A stretch of 37,567 nt of DNA from Aeribacillus composti (GCF_007827555.1 NZ_VISS01000038.1:1-37567), one strand, 5' to 3'; counted from the first letter of the stretch, positions 24,758-33,677 are shown. Translations and numbers: made by a program. The notes: a model not told the origin generated them from the letters alone.

Positions 24758-26224
24758 TTGACCAATCATGAAACATTAAACAAACCGCCTTATGGGATGA
24801 TTGCCATTTTATTTGTTGGTGCCTTTGTGTCTTTTGTTAACGAAACGTTTCTAAATGTTGCACTTCCATCCATTATGAAGGATTTTGAAATATCTCCTTC
24901 ATCCGCGCAATGGCTGTCAACAGGCTACATGCTGATTAATGGGATTTTAATTCCTGCCAGCGCATTCTTGTTGCAAAAGTTTACGAATCGCCAACTATAT
25001 TTAACAGCAATGAGCTTGTTTACAGCCGGTACAGTGCTAGCTTCACTTTCGCCGACATTTGGCGTGTTATTGGTTGCAAGAATGTTTCAAGCGGCCGGTT
25101 CAGCGATCATGGCTCCCTTATTAATGAATGTCATGCTTGTCGCTTTTCCTGTTGAACGGCGCGGCACAGCAATGGGATTTTTTGGACTCGTAATGATCAC
25201 TGCGCCAGCGATAGGGCCAACGCTATCCGGATGGATTGTTGAGCATTATTCATGGCGTACATTGTTTGACATCGTTATTCCGATCGCTGCTCTCACACTC
25301 ATCCTTGCAATCTTTAAATTAAAAAACATTTTGCCTCAAAAACAAATATCTTTGGATATTTTATCGCTCATCTTATCAAGCATCGGGTTTGGCGGCATTT
25401 TATACGGGTTTAGCTCCGCCGGGGAAAAAGGCTGGGATTCCGTTTATGTATATGGAACCATTATTGTCGGAACGATCAGCTTAGTCTTGTTTATTGTGCG
25501 GCAATTAAAAATGGAAGAGCCTCTTTTGCAATTTCGAATTTATAAATATCCGATGTTCGCCTTATCATCCGCTATTTCGATCGTCCTTTCGATGACGATG
25601 TTCTCAGCGATGCTGCTTATGCCAATATATATTCAAACAATTCGCGGCATTTCACCTTTTGATTCCGGACTTTTAATGCTGCCGGGAGCAATCATCATGG
25701 GAATTATGTCGCCGATAACAGGAAGGCTTTTTGATAAATTTGGTGCTAGAGCGCTCGCCATTATCGGCTTATCTATTACCATTTTTACAACATATGAATT
25801 CAGCCACTTAACAATGGATACATCCTACAGCTTTTTAATGCTTATGTACTCATTAAGAATGTTGGGAATGTCGATGGTGATGATGCCCGTCATGGCAAAC
25901 GGAATCAATCAGCTGCCGCAAACCATGAACCCGCACGCTACAGCGATGAACAACACGTTGCAGCAAGTTTCAGGAGCTGCTGGTTCAGCGCTGCTGGTCA
26001 CGCTCATGCAAAACAAAGCAGAGTCGGAAGCGGAGCGATTGGCGCAATCCGCAGCGGGTGATCCAGCAAAAATGGCCGATATCATGAATGAAGCAATGCT
26101 AAATGGAATCAACTTTTCTTTCAAAATATCAGTGTTAATTGCACTGATCGCCCTCGTTCTCACTTTCTTTATCAAACGGGCAAAACCAGAAGGAGAAACA
26201 TTTTTAAAACAATCCGCATCATAA
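24758..26224 (+). CDS. MFS multidrug exporter, DHA2 family (14 membrane segments)
   Basis: The 488-residue proton-driven efflux pump resembles LmrB/EmrB/QacA. Landmarks are FVNETFLNVALPSIMKDFEI in TM1 and QWLSTGYMLINGILIPASAF in TM2. VARMFQAAGSAIMAPLLMNV is in TM4, and motif C appears as MITAPAIGPTLSGWIVEHYS (~145-165). The charged C-terminal region before the last helix fits the 14-TM class. TTG start at 24758 preceded by AAGGAGG. Drug specificity cannot be read from sequence; control by the divergent TetR protein is likely. Confidence 0.92.
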   Translation: MTNHETLNKPPYGMIAILFVGAFVSFVNETFLNVALPSIMKDFEISPSSAQWLSTGYMLINGILIPASAFLLQKFTNRQLYLTAMSLFTAGTVLASLSPTFGVLLVARMFQAAGSAIMAPLLMNVMLVAFPVERRGTAMGFFGLVMITAPAIGPTLSGWIVEHYSWRTLFDIVIPIAALTLILAIFKLKNILPQKQISLDILSLILSSIGFGGILYGFSSAGEKGWDSVYVYGTIIVGTISLVLFIVRQLKMEEPLLQFRIYKYPMFALSSAISIVLSMTMFSAMLLMPIYIQTIRGISPFDSGLLMLPGAIIMGIMSPITGRLFDKFGARALAIIGLSITIFTTYEFSHLTMDTSYSFLMLMYSLRMLGMSMVMMPVMANGINQLPQTMNPHATAMNNTLQQVSGAAGSALLVTLMQNKAESEAERLAQSAAGDPAKMADIMNEAMLNGINFSFKISVLIALIALVLTFFIKRAKPEGETFLKQSAS

Positions 26225-26230
26225 AATAGA

Positions 26231-26268
26231 AAGCCTCTAGACTAAGTTCATCAGTCTAGAGGCTTTTT
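26231..26268 (+). terminator. Strong terminator after the DHA2 exporter
   Basis: AAGCCTCTAGACT (26231-26243) pairs perfectly with AGTCTAGAGGCTT (26253-26265), followed by TTTT. It lies 6 bp after the exporter stop. The reverse strand is also T-rich after the stem, so it may stop transcripts from the thiolase side too. Confidence 0.92.
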
Positions 26269-26548
26269 CATTCAAAATATCTAGATTTTCCAGCCGGAAT
26301 TAAAAGGCAGCTTCAACAGCAGCTGAACATTTCATACCTATTTACTTATCATCAACCCTCTTATAATCAAAAAGCTGCAGAGACTGCTTCAATAATATGT
26401 TCTGCATCAGAAGTTGACATCCGATACAGTTACCCCATTTTTCTTTTGAAATCGCCTTGCCGCATGGAAACAAATAAGGCTTGATCCGACAATATATTTA
26501 ACCCGTTATTTTCTCGTGTAGCCGAAGCATTCAATTTTTTCTGCGGAT
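26269..26548. other. Gap with possible decayed coding sequence
   Basis: There is no intact gene. On the minus strand a short frame ends in MSTSDAEHIIEAVSAAF and a stop (near 26375-26425), which looks like the C-terminus of a lost gene, but it is too short to assign. No repeat or clear promoter was seen. Confidence 0.25.
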
Positions 26549-27724
26549 TTACAGCGCTTCCCAAACAGCGGCGATTCCTTGTCCTCCGCCAATACATGCA
26601 GATACAGCGCCATATTTTTTGTTTCGCCTTTTTAATTCATAAATAAGAGTTGTCGTGATTCTTGTTCCGCTTGCAGCAAGAGGATGTCCTAGCGCAACGG
26701 CTCCCCCATTTACATTACCTATTTCAAGATCAAAGCCTAATTCTTTTTGGCATGCTAAATATTGAGCAGAGAAAGCTTCATTGATTTCAATTAAGTCCAA
26801 ATCAGAAATCGTTAAATTTGCTTTCTTTAATGCATTTTGAATAGCAGGAACCGGACCGATCCCCATATACTTCGGTTCTACTCCTACAACATCCCAGGAA
26901 ACAAGGCGGGCAATCGGTTTTAACCCCTTTTCTTCTGCATAATCACTTGATGCAATGACAACAGCTGCTGCTCCATCAACCATACCGCTTGCATTTCCCG
27001 GCGTGACAACACCATTTTCAATAAATCTAGGCTTTAATTTACTAAGCTGCTCCATGCTCGTATGGCGGATATGTTCATCTTGATCAATAATGATGTCTCC
27101 TTTTTTCCCTTTCACAGTAACCGGTACAATTTCTTCTTTAAAATACCCTTTTTCTCTCGCTGCAATCGCACGCTCATGGCTAGATAAAGCATGACGGTCA
27201 ATTTCTTCCCTCGTTAAATTATATTTGACAGCTAAATTTTCAGCTGTTTCAGCCATTGTGCAGCCGCCATACGTATCATATAGTCCATCCCATAACCAGT
27301 CTTCTACAACAGGCGAACCTAGAGGACTTCCCCATCTCATACCGCGAATGACATGCGGTACTTGACTCATATTTTCCGTGCCGCCAGCCAGCACAACATT
27401 TGCTTCTCCCGTTAAAATGTAGCGGGCGCCTGTTAGGATTGCTTCAATCCCCGTCCCGCATAAACGATTAATCGTTACGGCAGGAACTTCAATCGGGGTG
27501 CCGGCTTTTAATCCAACATGTCTTGCTAAAATGTGTGCATCTCTGCTTGATTGCTGAACGTTTCCAAACACAACATGATCAATTTCATCAGGCGAAATAT
27601 TAGATTTTCGAATAGCTTCTTTAGCCGCAAATGCACCTAAATCAGTCGCAGTAGTGTTTCGAAATGATCCAGATATTTCAGCAAATGCCGTTCTTGCTCC
27701 TTCCAGCAAAACGATATCTTTCAT
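26549..27724 (-). CDS. Acetyl-CoA acetyltransferase (thiolase)
   Basis: The 391-residue thiolase has acyl-accepting Cys89 in TINRLCGTGIEA, the catalytic histidine in NGGAVALGHPLAASGTR (~347) and the second cysteine in SACIGGGQG (~377). All three active-site groups are present. It reversibly condenses two acetyl-CoA or cleaves 3-oxoacyl-CoA; sequence alone does not separate AtoB/ThlA-type from FadA-type use. It stands alone, without acyl-CoA or hydroxyacyl-CoA dehydrogenase genes beside it. The ATG at 27724 has GAGGAGTG 8 nt upstream; the longer frame to 27772 lacks an RBS. Confidence 0.92.
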   Translation of the reverse strand: MKDIVLLEGARTAFAEISGSFRNTTATDLGAFAAKEAIRKSNISPDEIDHVVFGNVQQSSRDAHILARHVGLKAGTPIEVPAVTINRLCGTGIEAILTGARYILTGEANVVLAGGTENMSQVPHVIRGMRWGSPLGSPVVEDWLWDGLYDTYGGCTMAETAENLAVKYNLTREEIDRHALSSHERAIAAREKGYFKEEIVPVTVKGKKGDIIIDQDEHIRHTSMEQLSKLKPRFIENGVVTPGNASGMVDGAAAVVIASSDYAEEKGLKPIARLVSWDVVGVEPKYMGIGPVPAIQNALKKANLTISDLDLIEINEAFSAQYLACQKELGFDLEIGNVNGGAVALGHPLAASGTRITTTLIYELKRRNKKYGAVSACIGGGQGIAAVWEAL

Positions 27725-28484
27725 TTTATTCACTCCTCTAAACATTTCGGTATTCCAACAGTTCCTTTGCATGTATCAAATATTTCTGATGCGTTAGTGC
27801 ACAAAAACGTTTTAATTTATCAGAATAATGAAAATTATTTACACGCTCATTATAAAATTACGAAAATTAAATAACAATGTTAAAAATACTTAAAAATCAA
27901 AGGAGAATTCAGCAAATTTGCGTATAGATGAACTAAACGTCAGGTAAAAACGGTTTTTCAAAAACAACCGCTGGATTGTTAATAAGGTAAAAAATGGAAT
28001 GATGTCAAAATAAGTTGGGGTGAATATTTTCGATCATTTGATGAAAGTATGATGGTTTAGTATTGGATCTTGAAGAATTAGAGATACATTATATTCTAGA
28101 AAAAAAGAATTAATTATTAAACCACTCTGGAATGTACAATTTAAAAATGGTAGAAACCCGGAAAAGAAGATGGCAGCTTATCTTATGGTACTAATCCGGA
28201 CGTGTTGTTTTTAAAAACCAATCATCGAATATTACATTTCTCGCTTTAGGAAAAGGACAGGTCATTTTTATTTTCTGGTTGTTTGATTATTTTTATGGCG
28301 CTTTCTTTATATCTCTTTTCCAGCTTGGTTCTTTCGTTTTGAGAAATAGCGAACTTTTCATGAGTTAACCTCTTTTGTTTCTACTAGAGTTCTATATAGA
28401 GGCAGCGAATGCATTCTTAAATGGTTCTGTAAAATATAAATAAATGAAAAATTTTACTTGGTGTGACAAAAAAAGGGAGGTAAA
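27725..28484. other. Decayed, gene-free region
   Basis: About 760 bp without an intact frame. It is AT-rich and holds short broken peptides, for example DGLVLDLEELEIHYILEKKN near 28047-28110 (plus), with stops on both sides. The thiolase promoter must lie near 27780-27870. A cre-like AAAACGTTTT core sits at 27805-27820. I see no RNA gene or repeat. Confidence 0.4.
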
Positions 28485-28746
28485 ATGAATATTAAGTAAT
28501 TGCAATATATTGTATAGGTTTAATAAAGAATTGGTGATTAAAATATTTAACCATACCTGAAAAAGCAGTTTTCGTACTTCTAAAGAAGGCGAAATATTAA
28601 AGAAAATAATACGTGATGAAGCCTTTTTTAGTTGGCTTAGAAGTAAAGACGAGTTTTTATCTAACGCTGCTAAAGAGTTTATTTTGATCTTAAAACTCAG
28701 CTTACTTCTCTTCCCAGCTAGACTACTAGATACTTCATATTTCTGA
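28485..28746 (+). pseudogene. Decayed LysR-family regulator
   Basis: A strong RBS AAAGGGAGG precedes ATG at 28485. The peptide reads MNIK-stop-LQYIV-stop, which becomes a LysR N-terminus (MNIKQLQYIVE) if two C-to-T or G-to-T changes are reversed. Further on (28648-28686) DEFLSNAAKEFI resembles a LysR C-terminus (YLSxAAKxFI). The total of about 260 bp against a normal ~900 means the middle is deleted, and several stops and frameshifts are present. It lies directly upstream of the M20 hydrolase on the same strand, so it may be that gene's lost regulator. The assignment rests on short matches. Confidence 0.45.
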
Positions 28747-28807
28747 TGATGATTTAACAGCTTTTAATCGAAAAAAAGGATCATTATTTTTGAAAGAAGG
28801 TGCGAAA

Positions 28808-29986
28808 ATGATTAAGGAGCTTCATCGTTCTTTAATGGAAAATTTCGAACAATTGGTTTCGTGGAGAAGATATTTGCATCGTCATCCTGAGCTTTCTTTT
28901 CAAGAGGAAAATACACCGAAATTTATTGCAGAGAAGCTTTCCTCCTTTGGGATTGAGGTAAAGACCGGAATCGGTGGAAATGGAGTTGTCGGAATGATCA
29001 AGGGCGGAAAAGAAGGAAGAACCATTGCCTTCCGCGCTGATTTTGATGCGCTTCCGATCCATGAAGAGAACGACTCTCCTTACAGATCGTCCGTAAAAGG
29101 AGTTATGCATGCATGCGGCCACGACGGGCATACAGCAGCTCTCCTCGGGGTTGCAAAAGTATTAAGTGAAATCGACCGCAGCCGTTTAAAAGGCAACATC
29201 GTATTCATCTTTCAGCACGCGGAGGAAAAACCGCCCGGCGGCGCCAAGTTTATGATTGAAGATGGATGCCTGGACGATGTTGACCTTGTATTTGGCGCAC
29301 ATGTTTCCACTGATATTCCGTACGGCAAAATAGGCTTACGAGAAGGACCCGTTATGGCTGCTGTCGATGCATTTACGATTCAAATAAAAGGAAAAGGAGG
29401 CCACGGGGCCCGTCCGCATGAAACAGTAGATGCTCTTGTCATCGGCAGCCAAATTGTGAACTACTTGCAGCAAATTGTCAGCAGACGCGTGAATCCGATA
29501 GATTCAGCTGTTGTGACAGTTGGTGTGTTTCAAGCAGGAACAGCTTTCAATGTCATTGCAGAAAACGCTAGAATAGAAGGGACAGTAAGAACATTTAATC
29601 CAAACGTTAGGAAGCAAATTGAGGAAGAGATCAGAGCGATTGTTCAAGGGCTATGCCAAGCTTCGCACGCAAGCTACGAAATTGATTATTTAAACGGCTA
29701 TCCTCCAGTTATCAATCCTAGAAATGAAACCGAACAATTGCGAGCCATTATTAGCGAGACGTATGCATCTGACTGTTTTTATAATTATCAGCCGTCAATG
29801 GGAGCAGAAGATTTTGCATACTACTTAAATCATAAACCAGGTGTTTATTTTCATGTCGGTGCAAGAGGAGACGATCCAAAAACTCATTATCCTCATCACC
29901 ATCCCCGCTTTGACTTTGACGAGCGTGCGCTTCTCGTCTCAGGGAAAATATTTTTAAGTATTGTCAATCATTATCTTTTACAATAA
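28808..29986 (+). CDS. M20D-family amidohydrolase (N-acyl-amino acid / hippurate hydrolase type)
   Basis: The 392-residue metallohydrolase removes acyl groups from amino acids or similar amides. Metal-site residues are Cys103 and His105 (MHACGHDGHTA), Glu139-Glu140 (FQHAEEKPPGG), His165 (FGAHVS) and a C-terminal His in HHHPRFDFDE (~365). The dimerisation lid is marked by GKGGHGARPHETVDALV. The Cys ligand and the length are typical of the M20D group (YxeP, AmhX, HipO). I chose the ATG at 28808, with GAAGGTG upstream, over the in-frame ATG at 28790. It is preceded by a LysR pseudogene and has no operon partner. Confidence 0.9.
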   Translation: MIKELHRSLMENFEQLVSWRRYLHRHPELSFQEENTPKFIAEKLSSFGIEVKTGIGGNGVVGMIKGGKEGRTIAFRADFDALPIHEENDSPYRSSVKGVMHACGHDGHTAALLGVAKVLSEIDRSRLKGNIVFIFQHAEEKPPGGAKFMIEDGCLDDVDLVFGAHVSTDIPYGKIGLREGPVMAAVDAFTIQIKGKGGHGARPHETVDALVIGSQIVNYLQQIVSRRVNPIDSAVVTVGVFQAGTAFNVIAENARIEGTVRTFNPNVRKQIEEEIRAIVQGLCQASHASYEIDYLNGYPPVINPRNETEQLRAIISETYASDCFYNYQPSMGAEDFAYYLNHKPGVYFHVGARGDDPKTHYPHHHPRFDFDERALLVSGKIFLSIVNHYLLQ

Positions 29987-30333
29987 AAAAATGATGTCAA
30001 TTAAAAGTGGTGCAACAAATTCGAAATGTACATTGAAACAACAACAACAATGATGATTTTATGTAGCGAAACTGTCAACAAGCAAATGCACATTCTGTTC
30101 AGCCGCTTCGATCCATACGTTAAAGAAACGCAAACAAAAAATGCGAAATTTTGTACGCAAAGTAATAGTTTACAAGGAAATGCAGGTTTTCTGTTTTAAG
30201 TAGAAAACCTGCATTTTCAATAAATTTTTGAAAACAGCTTACGTACATTTTTCGCGTTTTATTTCTATATTTCTTGAGAGCTGTTTTTGGTGTATAATAA
30301 TGTTCATTGAGCTTAAAATTTCCCATTGGCGAG
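29987..30333. other. Intergenic region between convergent genes
   Basis: It holds the hairpin at 30178-30216 and a 57-codon plus frame (30026-30199) without RBS or recognisable motif. No gene can be supported. Confidence 0.4.
30178..30217. terminator. Bidirectional terminator between M20 and khtU
   Basis: AAATGCAGGTTTTCT (30178-30192) pairs perfectly with AGAAAACCTGCATTT (30202-30216), with TTTT at the plus-strand end. It sits between convergent genes. The T-runs are short, especially on minus. Confidence 0.65.
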
Positions 30334-31560
30334 CTACTCGCCTGGGACTTTTATTTTTTTCTTTTCCGGTGTGTTACTCCATTTGAAAATCTTATTTAAA
30401 AACTTGTAAATATTTTTGCTTTCTTTCGCAAGTAGCGGTCCTACGATCGCTAAAATGAGAACATAAAGGGCAGTAAAAGGAGTTAAAATGGGATTTAATC
30501 CTGCTGTAATCCCTAAATTTGCAACAATGATCGAAAATTCTCCACGAGCCATAATGGTTAAACCAATATTGGTAGAAGCTTTATGGGATAGCCCCGCTTT
30601 CCTCCCCGAAATCATACCAGCTACAAAGTTCCCAGCAATCGTGAGTGCGGCAGCGCCTAAAGCTAACCAGATCGCACCAGCTAATGTTGATGGATCAATA
30701 CTCAATCCAAAGCTGAAAAAGAAGATTGCGCCAAAGAAATCTCTAAACGGAACTACCATATGTTCAATGCGGTCTCGATAGTCAGTTTCTGAAAAAACTA
30801 GACCTAACAGCAATGCGCCAATCGCTTCTGCAACATGAAGGGTTTCTGAAAACCCAGCAACAAAAAACAATGTAGCAAATATAACAATAATGAAAATTTC
30901 GTCAGATTTAATATTCAACCATTTATTTAATAAAGGCGAACCTTTTCGTGCAATGAAAAAAAACAGCAGCATATAGCCAACCGAAATAAGAACAGAGGTA
31001 ATGATACCGAGGACAGAAGTAGAGCCGGCAAGCAAGACACCTGACATTGTGGTTAAAAATAAAGCAAGGAAAATGTCGTCAAATAAGATGATCCCAAGGA
31101 TTAACTCTGTTTCTGGATTTGCTGTTCTTTTTAAATCAACAAGGACTTTGGCGACGATTGCACTGGAAGACACGCTGACAAGCCCAGCAATAATAAGAGT
31201 CTCCATCCATGGCATCCCGACGATAAATCCATATAAAAGGCCTAAAACAAAATTGATTGCTACATAAAGACTCCCGCCTACCACAATATTTCGGCCTGAT
31301 TTCATCAATTTTCCAACAGAAAATTCCAAACCTAAATAAAAAAGCAAAAACAGAACACCAATGCGTCCTAAAAATTGGATAATTTCTTTGCTTTCAATAA
31401 AGGTTAAGTCGATAATCCCAATCGTTGGGGCATGCGGGCCAACAAGCATACCTAGGACAATCAGGAAAGGGATAATGGAAAATTTAAGCTTATTTGCGAT
31501 AATAGCTGCAATTGCAACAAGGACAAGTGCTGTACCAACTTCAAAGACTAAATGATCCAT
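30334..31560 (-). CDS. khtU: K+/H+ antiporter membrane subunit (CPA2 family)
   Basis: The 408-residue protein has about 12 membrane segments and CPA2 features. They include FLGRIGVLFLLFYLGLEFSV (~63-82), ILFDDIFLALFLTTMSG (~155-171) with the conserved acidic pair, and FSFGLSIDPSTLAGA (~278). There is no RCK domain in this chain. The next gene upstream supplies it, as in B. subtilis KhtTU, which exports potassium or ammonium in exchange for protons at high pH. It starts 9 bp after khtT. A khtS homologue is absent from the expected place. Confidence 0.9.
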   Translation of the reverse strand: MDHLVFEVGTALVLVAIAAIIANKLKFSIIPFLIVLGMLVGPHAPTIGIIDLTFIESKEIIQFLGRIGVLFLLFYLGLEFSVGKLMKSGRNIVVGGSLYVAINFVLGLLYGFIVGMPWMETLIIAGLVSVSSSAIVAKVLVDLKRTANPETELILGIILFDDIFLALFLTTMSGVLLAGSTSVLGIITSVLISVGYMLLFFFIARKGSPLLNKWLNIKSDEIFIIVIFATLFFVAGFSETLHVAEAIGALLLGLVFSETDYRDRIEHMVVPFRDFFGAIFFFSFGLSIDPSTLAGAIWLALGAAALTIAGNFVAGMISGRKAGLSHKASTNIGLTIMARGEFSIIVANLGITAGLNPILTPFTALYVLILAIVGPLLAKESKNIYKFLNKIFKWSNTPEKKKIKVPGE

Positions 31561-31569
31561 CTATAAACC

Positions 31570-32070
31570 TCACTCCTTTCCTTTGTTCGATAATAAGTTG
31601 TTAACTAGTTGTTTTAGTTGGTTTCGTTCTCCTGAAATTACTAATGTATCGCCTGCCTCAATCACCGTATCCGGACCTGGGTTGTGTGTCTTCTTTGTCT
31701 TTTTTTTCTTAATAGCAATGACCGTAACTCCATAATTGTTTCTTATATCAATCTCACCGATCGTTTTATTCACAACTGGTGCACCAGGTTCTACTTGATA
31801 CCATTCAATAATTAAATCATCAAACGCAAAGTCAACGGTTTCTAATGCTTTAGGTTTATATGCCATTCCGCCTAAAATTCCAGCAATTTGTCTTGCTTCT
31901 GAGTCATCAAATGTGGCAGTACTTAAAACCTCATCATGATCATCTGAATCAAAATGATAAATTTCTCTCCGTCCATCATCATGGATGACAATAACAAGCT
32001 TATCTTGGTTTTTTGTAATAATTTCAAACTTATATCCAATTCCCGGAAGTTCACTTTCTCTAATATTCAT
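31570..32070 (-). CDS. khtT: K+/H+ antiporter regulatory subunit with TrkA-C domain
   Basis: The 166-residue cytoplasmic partner of KhtU has an N-terminal region (MNIRESELPGIGYKFEI, ~1-75) matching my recollection of YhaT. A C-terminal RCK_C domain (~80-160) carries NYGVTVIAI and GDTLVISGERNQLKQL and in the family binds cyclic di-AMP or divalent ions. RBS AAGGAGGAA precedes the ATG. A recombinase gene lies 54 bp upstream on the same strand where khtS sits in B. subtilis, and no separate promoter is obvious between them. Confidence 0.92.
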   Translation of the reverse strand: MNIRESELPGIGYKFEIITKNQDKLVIVIHDDGRREIYHFDSDDHDEVLSTATFDDSEARQIAGILGGMAYKPKALETVDFAFDDLIIEWYQVEPGAPVVNKTIGEIDIRNNYGVTVIAIKKKKTKKTHNPGPDTVIEAGDTLVISGERNQLKQLVNNLLSNKGKE

Positions 32071-32124
32071 GTAAAAATTCCTCCTTATAAATGTTTTAAA
32101 TGAATGGATTAAGGTTGTTGAATA

Positions 32125-32691
32125 TTAAAGGTTTACATCAATTTCCGTTCTAATTTTTTCATCTTTCGAAATTCCTAGATATTTGAGTGTTTCAGAAGGA
32201 GACGAATGGTGAAAATATTTCTGAAGCAAAGAAATGGCGACTCCTCGTTTATAGGCATGAAATCCAAAGGTTTTACGCATAGAGTTCGTTCCAATTTTCC
32301 CTTGTATGCCGACCGCTTCTGCGGCACGATGGATAATGCGGTAAGCCTGTTGACGCGTGATGGGCTTTTTCGTTTTCGCGGACTGGAATAAATAATCTTC
32401 GCGGTTCAATTGTCTCGATTGGATATAGTGGAGAATCGCCCTTTTTACTTTTTGGTTGAGATACACTTCCTTAGTCGTTTTAGATTCTTTATGTGGAAGC
32501 AGATAAAAATCCTTTATGTAGCCGTCATCCCCCAAAACATCTCCTACTTTTATTTCCAATATTTCTGTGATCTTTAAACCGGTATTGATGCCAAACACAA
32601 AGAGTACATAATCTCGCTCTGAATGCTTTTTTAAATATCTTTTCATGGCATTGATTTGTTTTATATCTCTTAGAGCTTCAACATATTCCAT
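32125..32691 (-). CDS. Small tyrosine recombinase, altered catalytic residues
   Basis: The 188-residue protein covers only a catalytic domain of the phage-integrase fold, with no arm-binding or core-binding domain. The nucleophile candidate is Tyr171 in SPSETLKYLGI; Arg139 (SMRKTFGFHAYK), Lys71 (HKESKTTKE) and His161/162 (FHHSSPSE) are present. The first catalytic Arg of the usual TGLRISE box is Lys40 (TGLKITEIL), and the His of the HxxR box is Asn136 (TNSMRK). It may have weak activity or act only in binding. RBS AAGGGGAA; promoter at 32727-32755. Relatives occur on Bacillus chromosomes as stand-alone genes, so this need not mark a prophage. Confidence 0.82.
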   Translation of the reverse strand: MEYVEALRDIKQINAMKRYLKKHSERDYVLFVFGINTGLKITEILEIKVGDVLGDDGYIKDFYLLPHKESKTTKEVYLNQKVKRAILHYIQSRQLNREDYLFQSAKTKKPITRQQAYRIIHRAAEAVGIQGKIGTNSMRKTFGFHAYKRGVAISLLQKYFHHSSPSETLKYLGISKDEKIRTEIDVNL

Positions 32692-32726
32692 ATAGTTATT
32701 CCCCTTAATCCACGTTACTTAATACT

Positions 32727-32755
32727 ATTATATACTATTATTATGTAACACGCAA
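32727..32755 (-). promoter_or_regulatory. Promoter of the recombinase (and possibly khtTU)
   Basis: Minus strand -35 TTGCGT (32755-32750), 17-bp spacer and -10 TATAAT (32732-32727). GTTAC/GTAAC arms flank the -10 region, forming a possible operator. Transcript start would be about 30 bp before the recombinase ATG. Confidence 0.5.
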
Positions 32756-33261
32756 ACAAAGCTTTGTATTTTAAGACGAAAATAAGGGATAAGGTAAACA
32801 AACTGTTGTTTTTATGTTTAGCGGTCCTGTTATTCCTAATAAAGAGGAATTTTAATATGTAATCCTGCCCGTTTCAAGCCTTCTTTAAACAATTTTGCAT
32901 ACAGTATTTTCTTTATTCCATTTCATAGGAAACAATTTAGGTACCTGCTTTAAATCTTGCACTTTTATGAATTTCGCTTGAACCTCATCGCTTCCCAAAT
33001 TTCGAACTGCACCTTTGTCCTTTTGCGGCATGCCCTAAGCCCATATTGTGCGCCATTAAAATAATCGTTTTTGCTCAATATCACAAAATCATCAAGAAAA
33101 GACTGATCTATTTTTAGAAAATCGGCTTATTGACGCCCCCATTAATGTTTTAGAAGCGTTGATATATCGGTGTTTATGATTTTTTGTTTTCAATGGCGAT
33201 TTGACTTTCTAAGACAGCCCCCAAAGTCATCACAACCAAGCACAATTGAAAGAAACAGTTA

Positions 33262-33270
33262 TGCTATACT
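33262..33270 (+). promoter_or_regulatory. Extended -10 promoter of the CHY zinc-finger gene
   Basis: TGCTATACT is an extended -10 (TGnTATACT) about 80 bp before the ATG. A recognisable -35 is missing, as extended -10 promoters permit. Confidence 0.4.
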
Positions 33271-33347
33271 TTTATATAAAAAAATGACTATTTTTCGTTC
33301 TGTTTGTGGCACATGATAAAGACGTTTTGAACTGGGGTGAAAATCCA

Positions 33348-33677
33348 ATGCACATAAATGGAATAGAAGTGAAAGGTAAAGTCGTCGACAGACAATCTCG
33401 TTGCAAGCATTACCATAAAGATGTGGATATTATTGCAATCAAATTTTATTGCTGCCAGACTTATTATCCATGTCATAAATGCCATGAGGAAGAGGGATGC
33501 GGAAATCCACAAGTTTGGCCCAAAGCCTTGTTTGATGAGAAGGCGATTTTATGCGGCCATTGCGGGAAAGAATTGACTATTAATGAGTATTTGCACAGTG
33601 CATATCAATGCCCGAACTGCAATGCGCAGTTTAATCCAGGCTGTGGACTTCACCGTCATTATTATTTTGAAACTTAA
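33348..33677 (+). CDS. CHY-type zinc-finger protein
   Basis: The 109-residue protein is dense in metal ligands: CKHYH (19-23), CCQTYYPCHKCH (35-46), CGN, CGHCGKEL (69-76), CPNCNAQFNPGCGLH (88-102) and a final HRHYYF. This is the CHY zinc-finger fold, expected to bind three or more zinc ions. In plants the domain accompanies RING ligases; stand-alone bacterial versions have no established function. I chose the ATG at 33348, with GGGGTG 9 nt upstream; the upstream in-frame GTG at 33306 lacks an RBS. It is monocistronic and convergent with the chemoreceptor. Confidence 0.88.
   Translation: MHINGIEVKGKVVDRQSRCKHYHKDVDIIAIKFYCCQTYYPCHKCHEEEGCGNPQVWPKALFDEKAILCGHCGKELTINEYLHSAYQCPNCNAQFNPGCGLHRHYYFET

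Larger units (their letters stand above)
32692..33347. other. Gap with IS-end remnant and decayed peptide
   Basis: It has no intact gene. GGGGGCTGTC on the minus strand (33222-33213) looks like an IS1182-type terminus. On the minus strand a 48-codon frame starting MPQKDKGAVRNLG near 33032 (ending KENTVCKIV) has no RBS and no recognised family. The recombinase promoter is at one end and the CHY gene promoter at the other. Confidence 0.4.

Noticed and set aside
30026-30199. 57-codon plus ORF (MYIETTTTMMILCSE...) after the M20 gene
   Set aside because: No RBS and no recognisable family, and its end lies inside a terminator hairpin; probably chance or a relic.
32992-33032. Minus-strand MAHNMGL-like peptide near 33050, considered as a transposase C-terminus
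   Set aside because: The match to the IS1182 C-terminal AHN motif is only a few residues long and its orientation does not fit the IS end at 33222.
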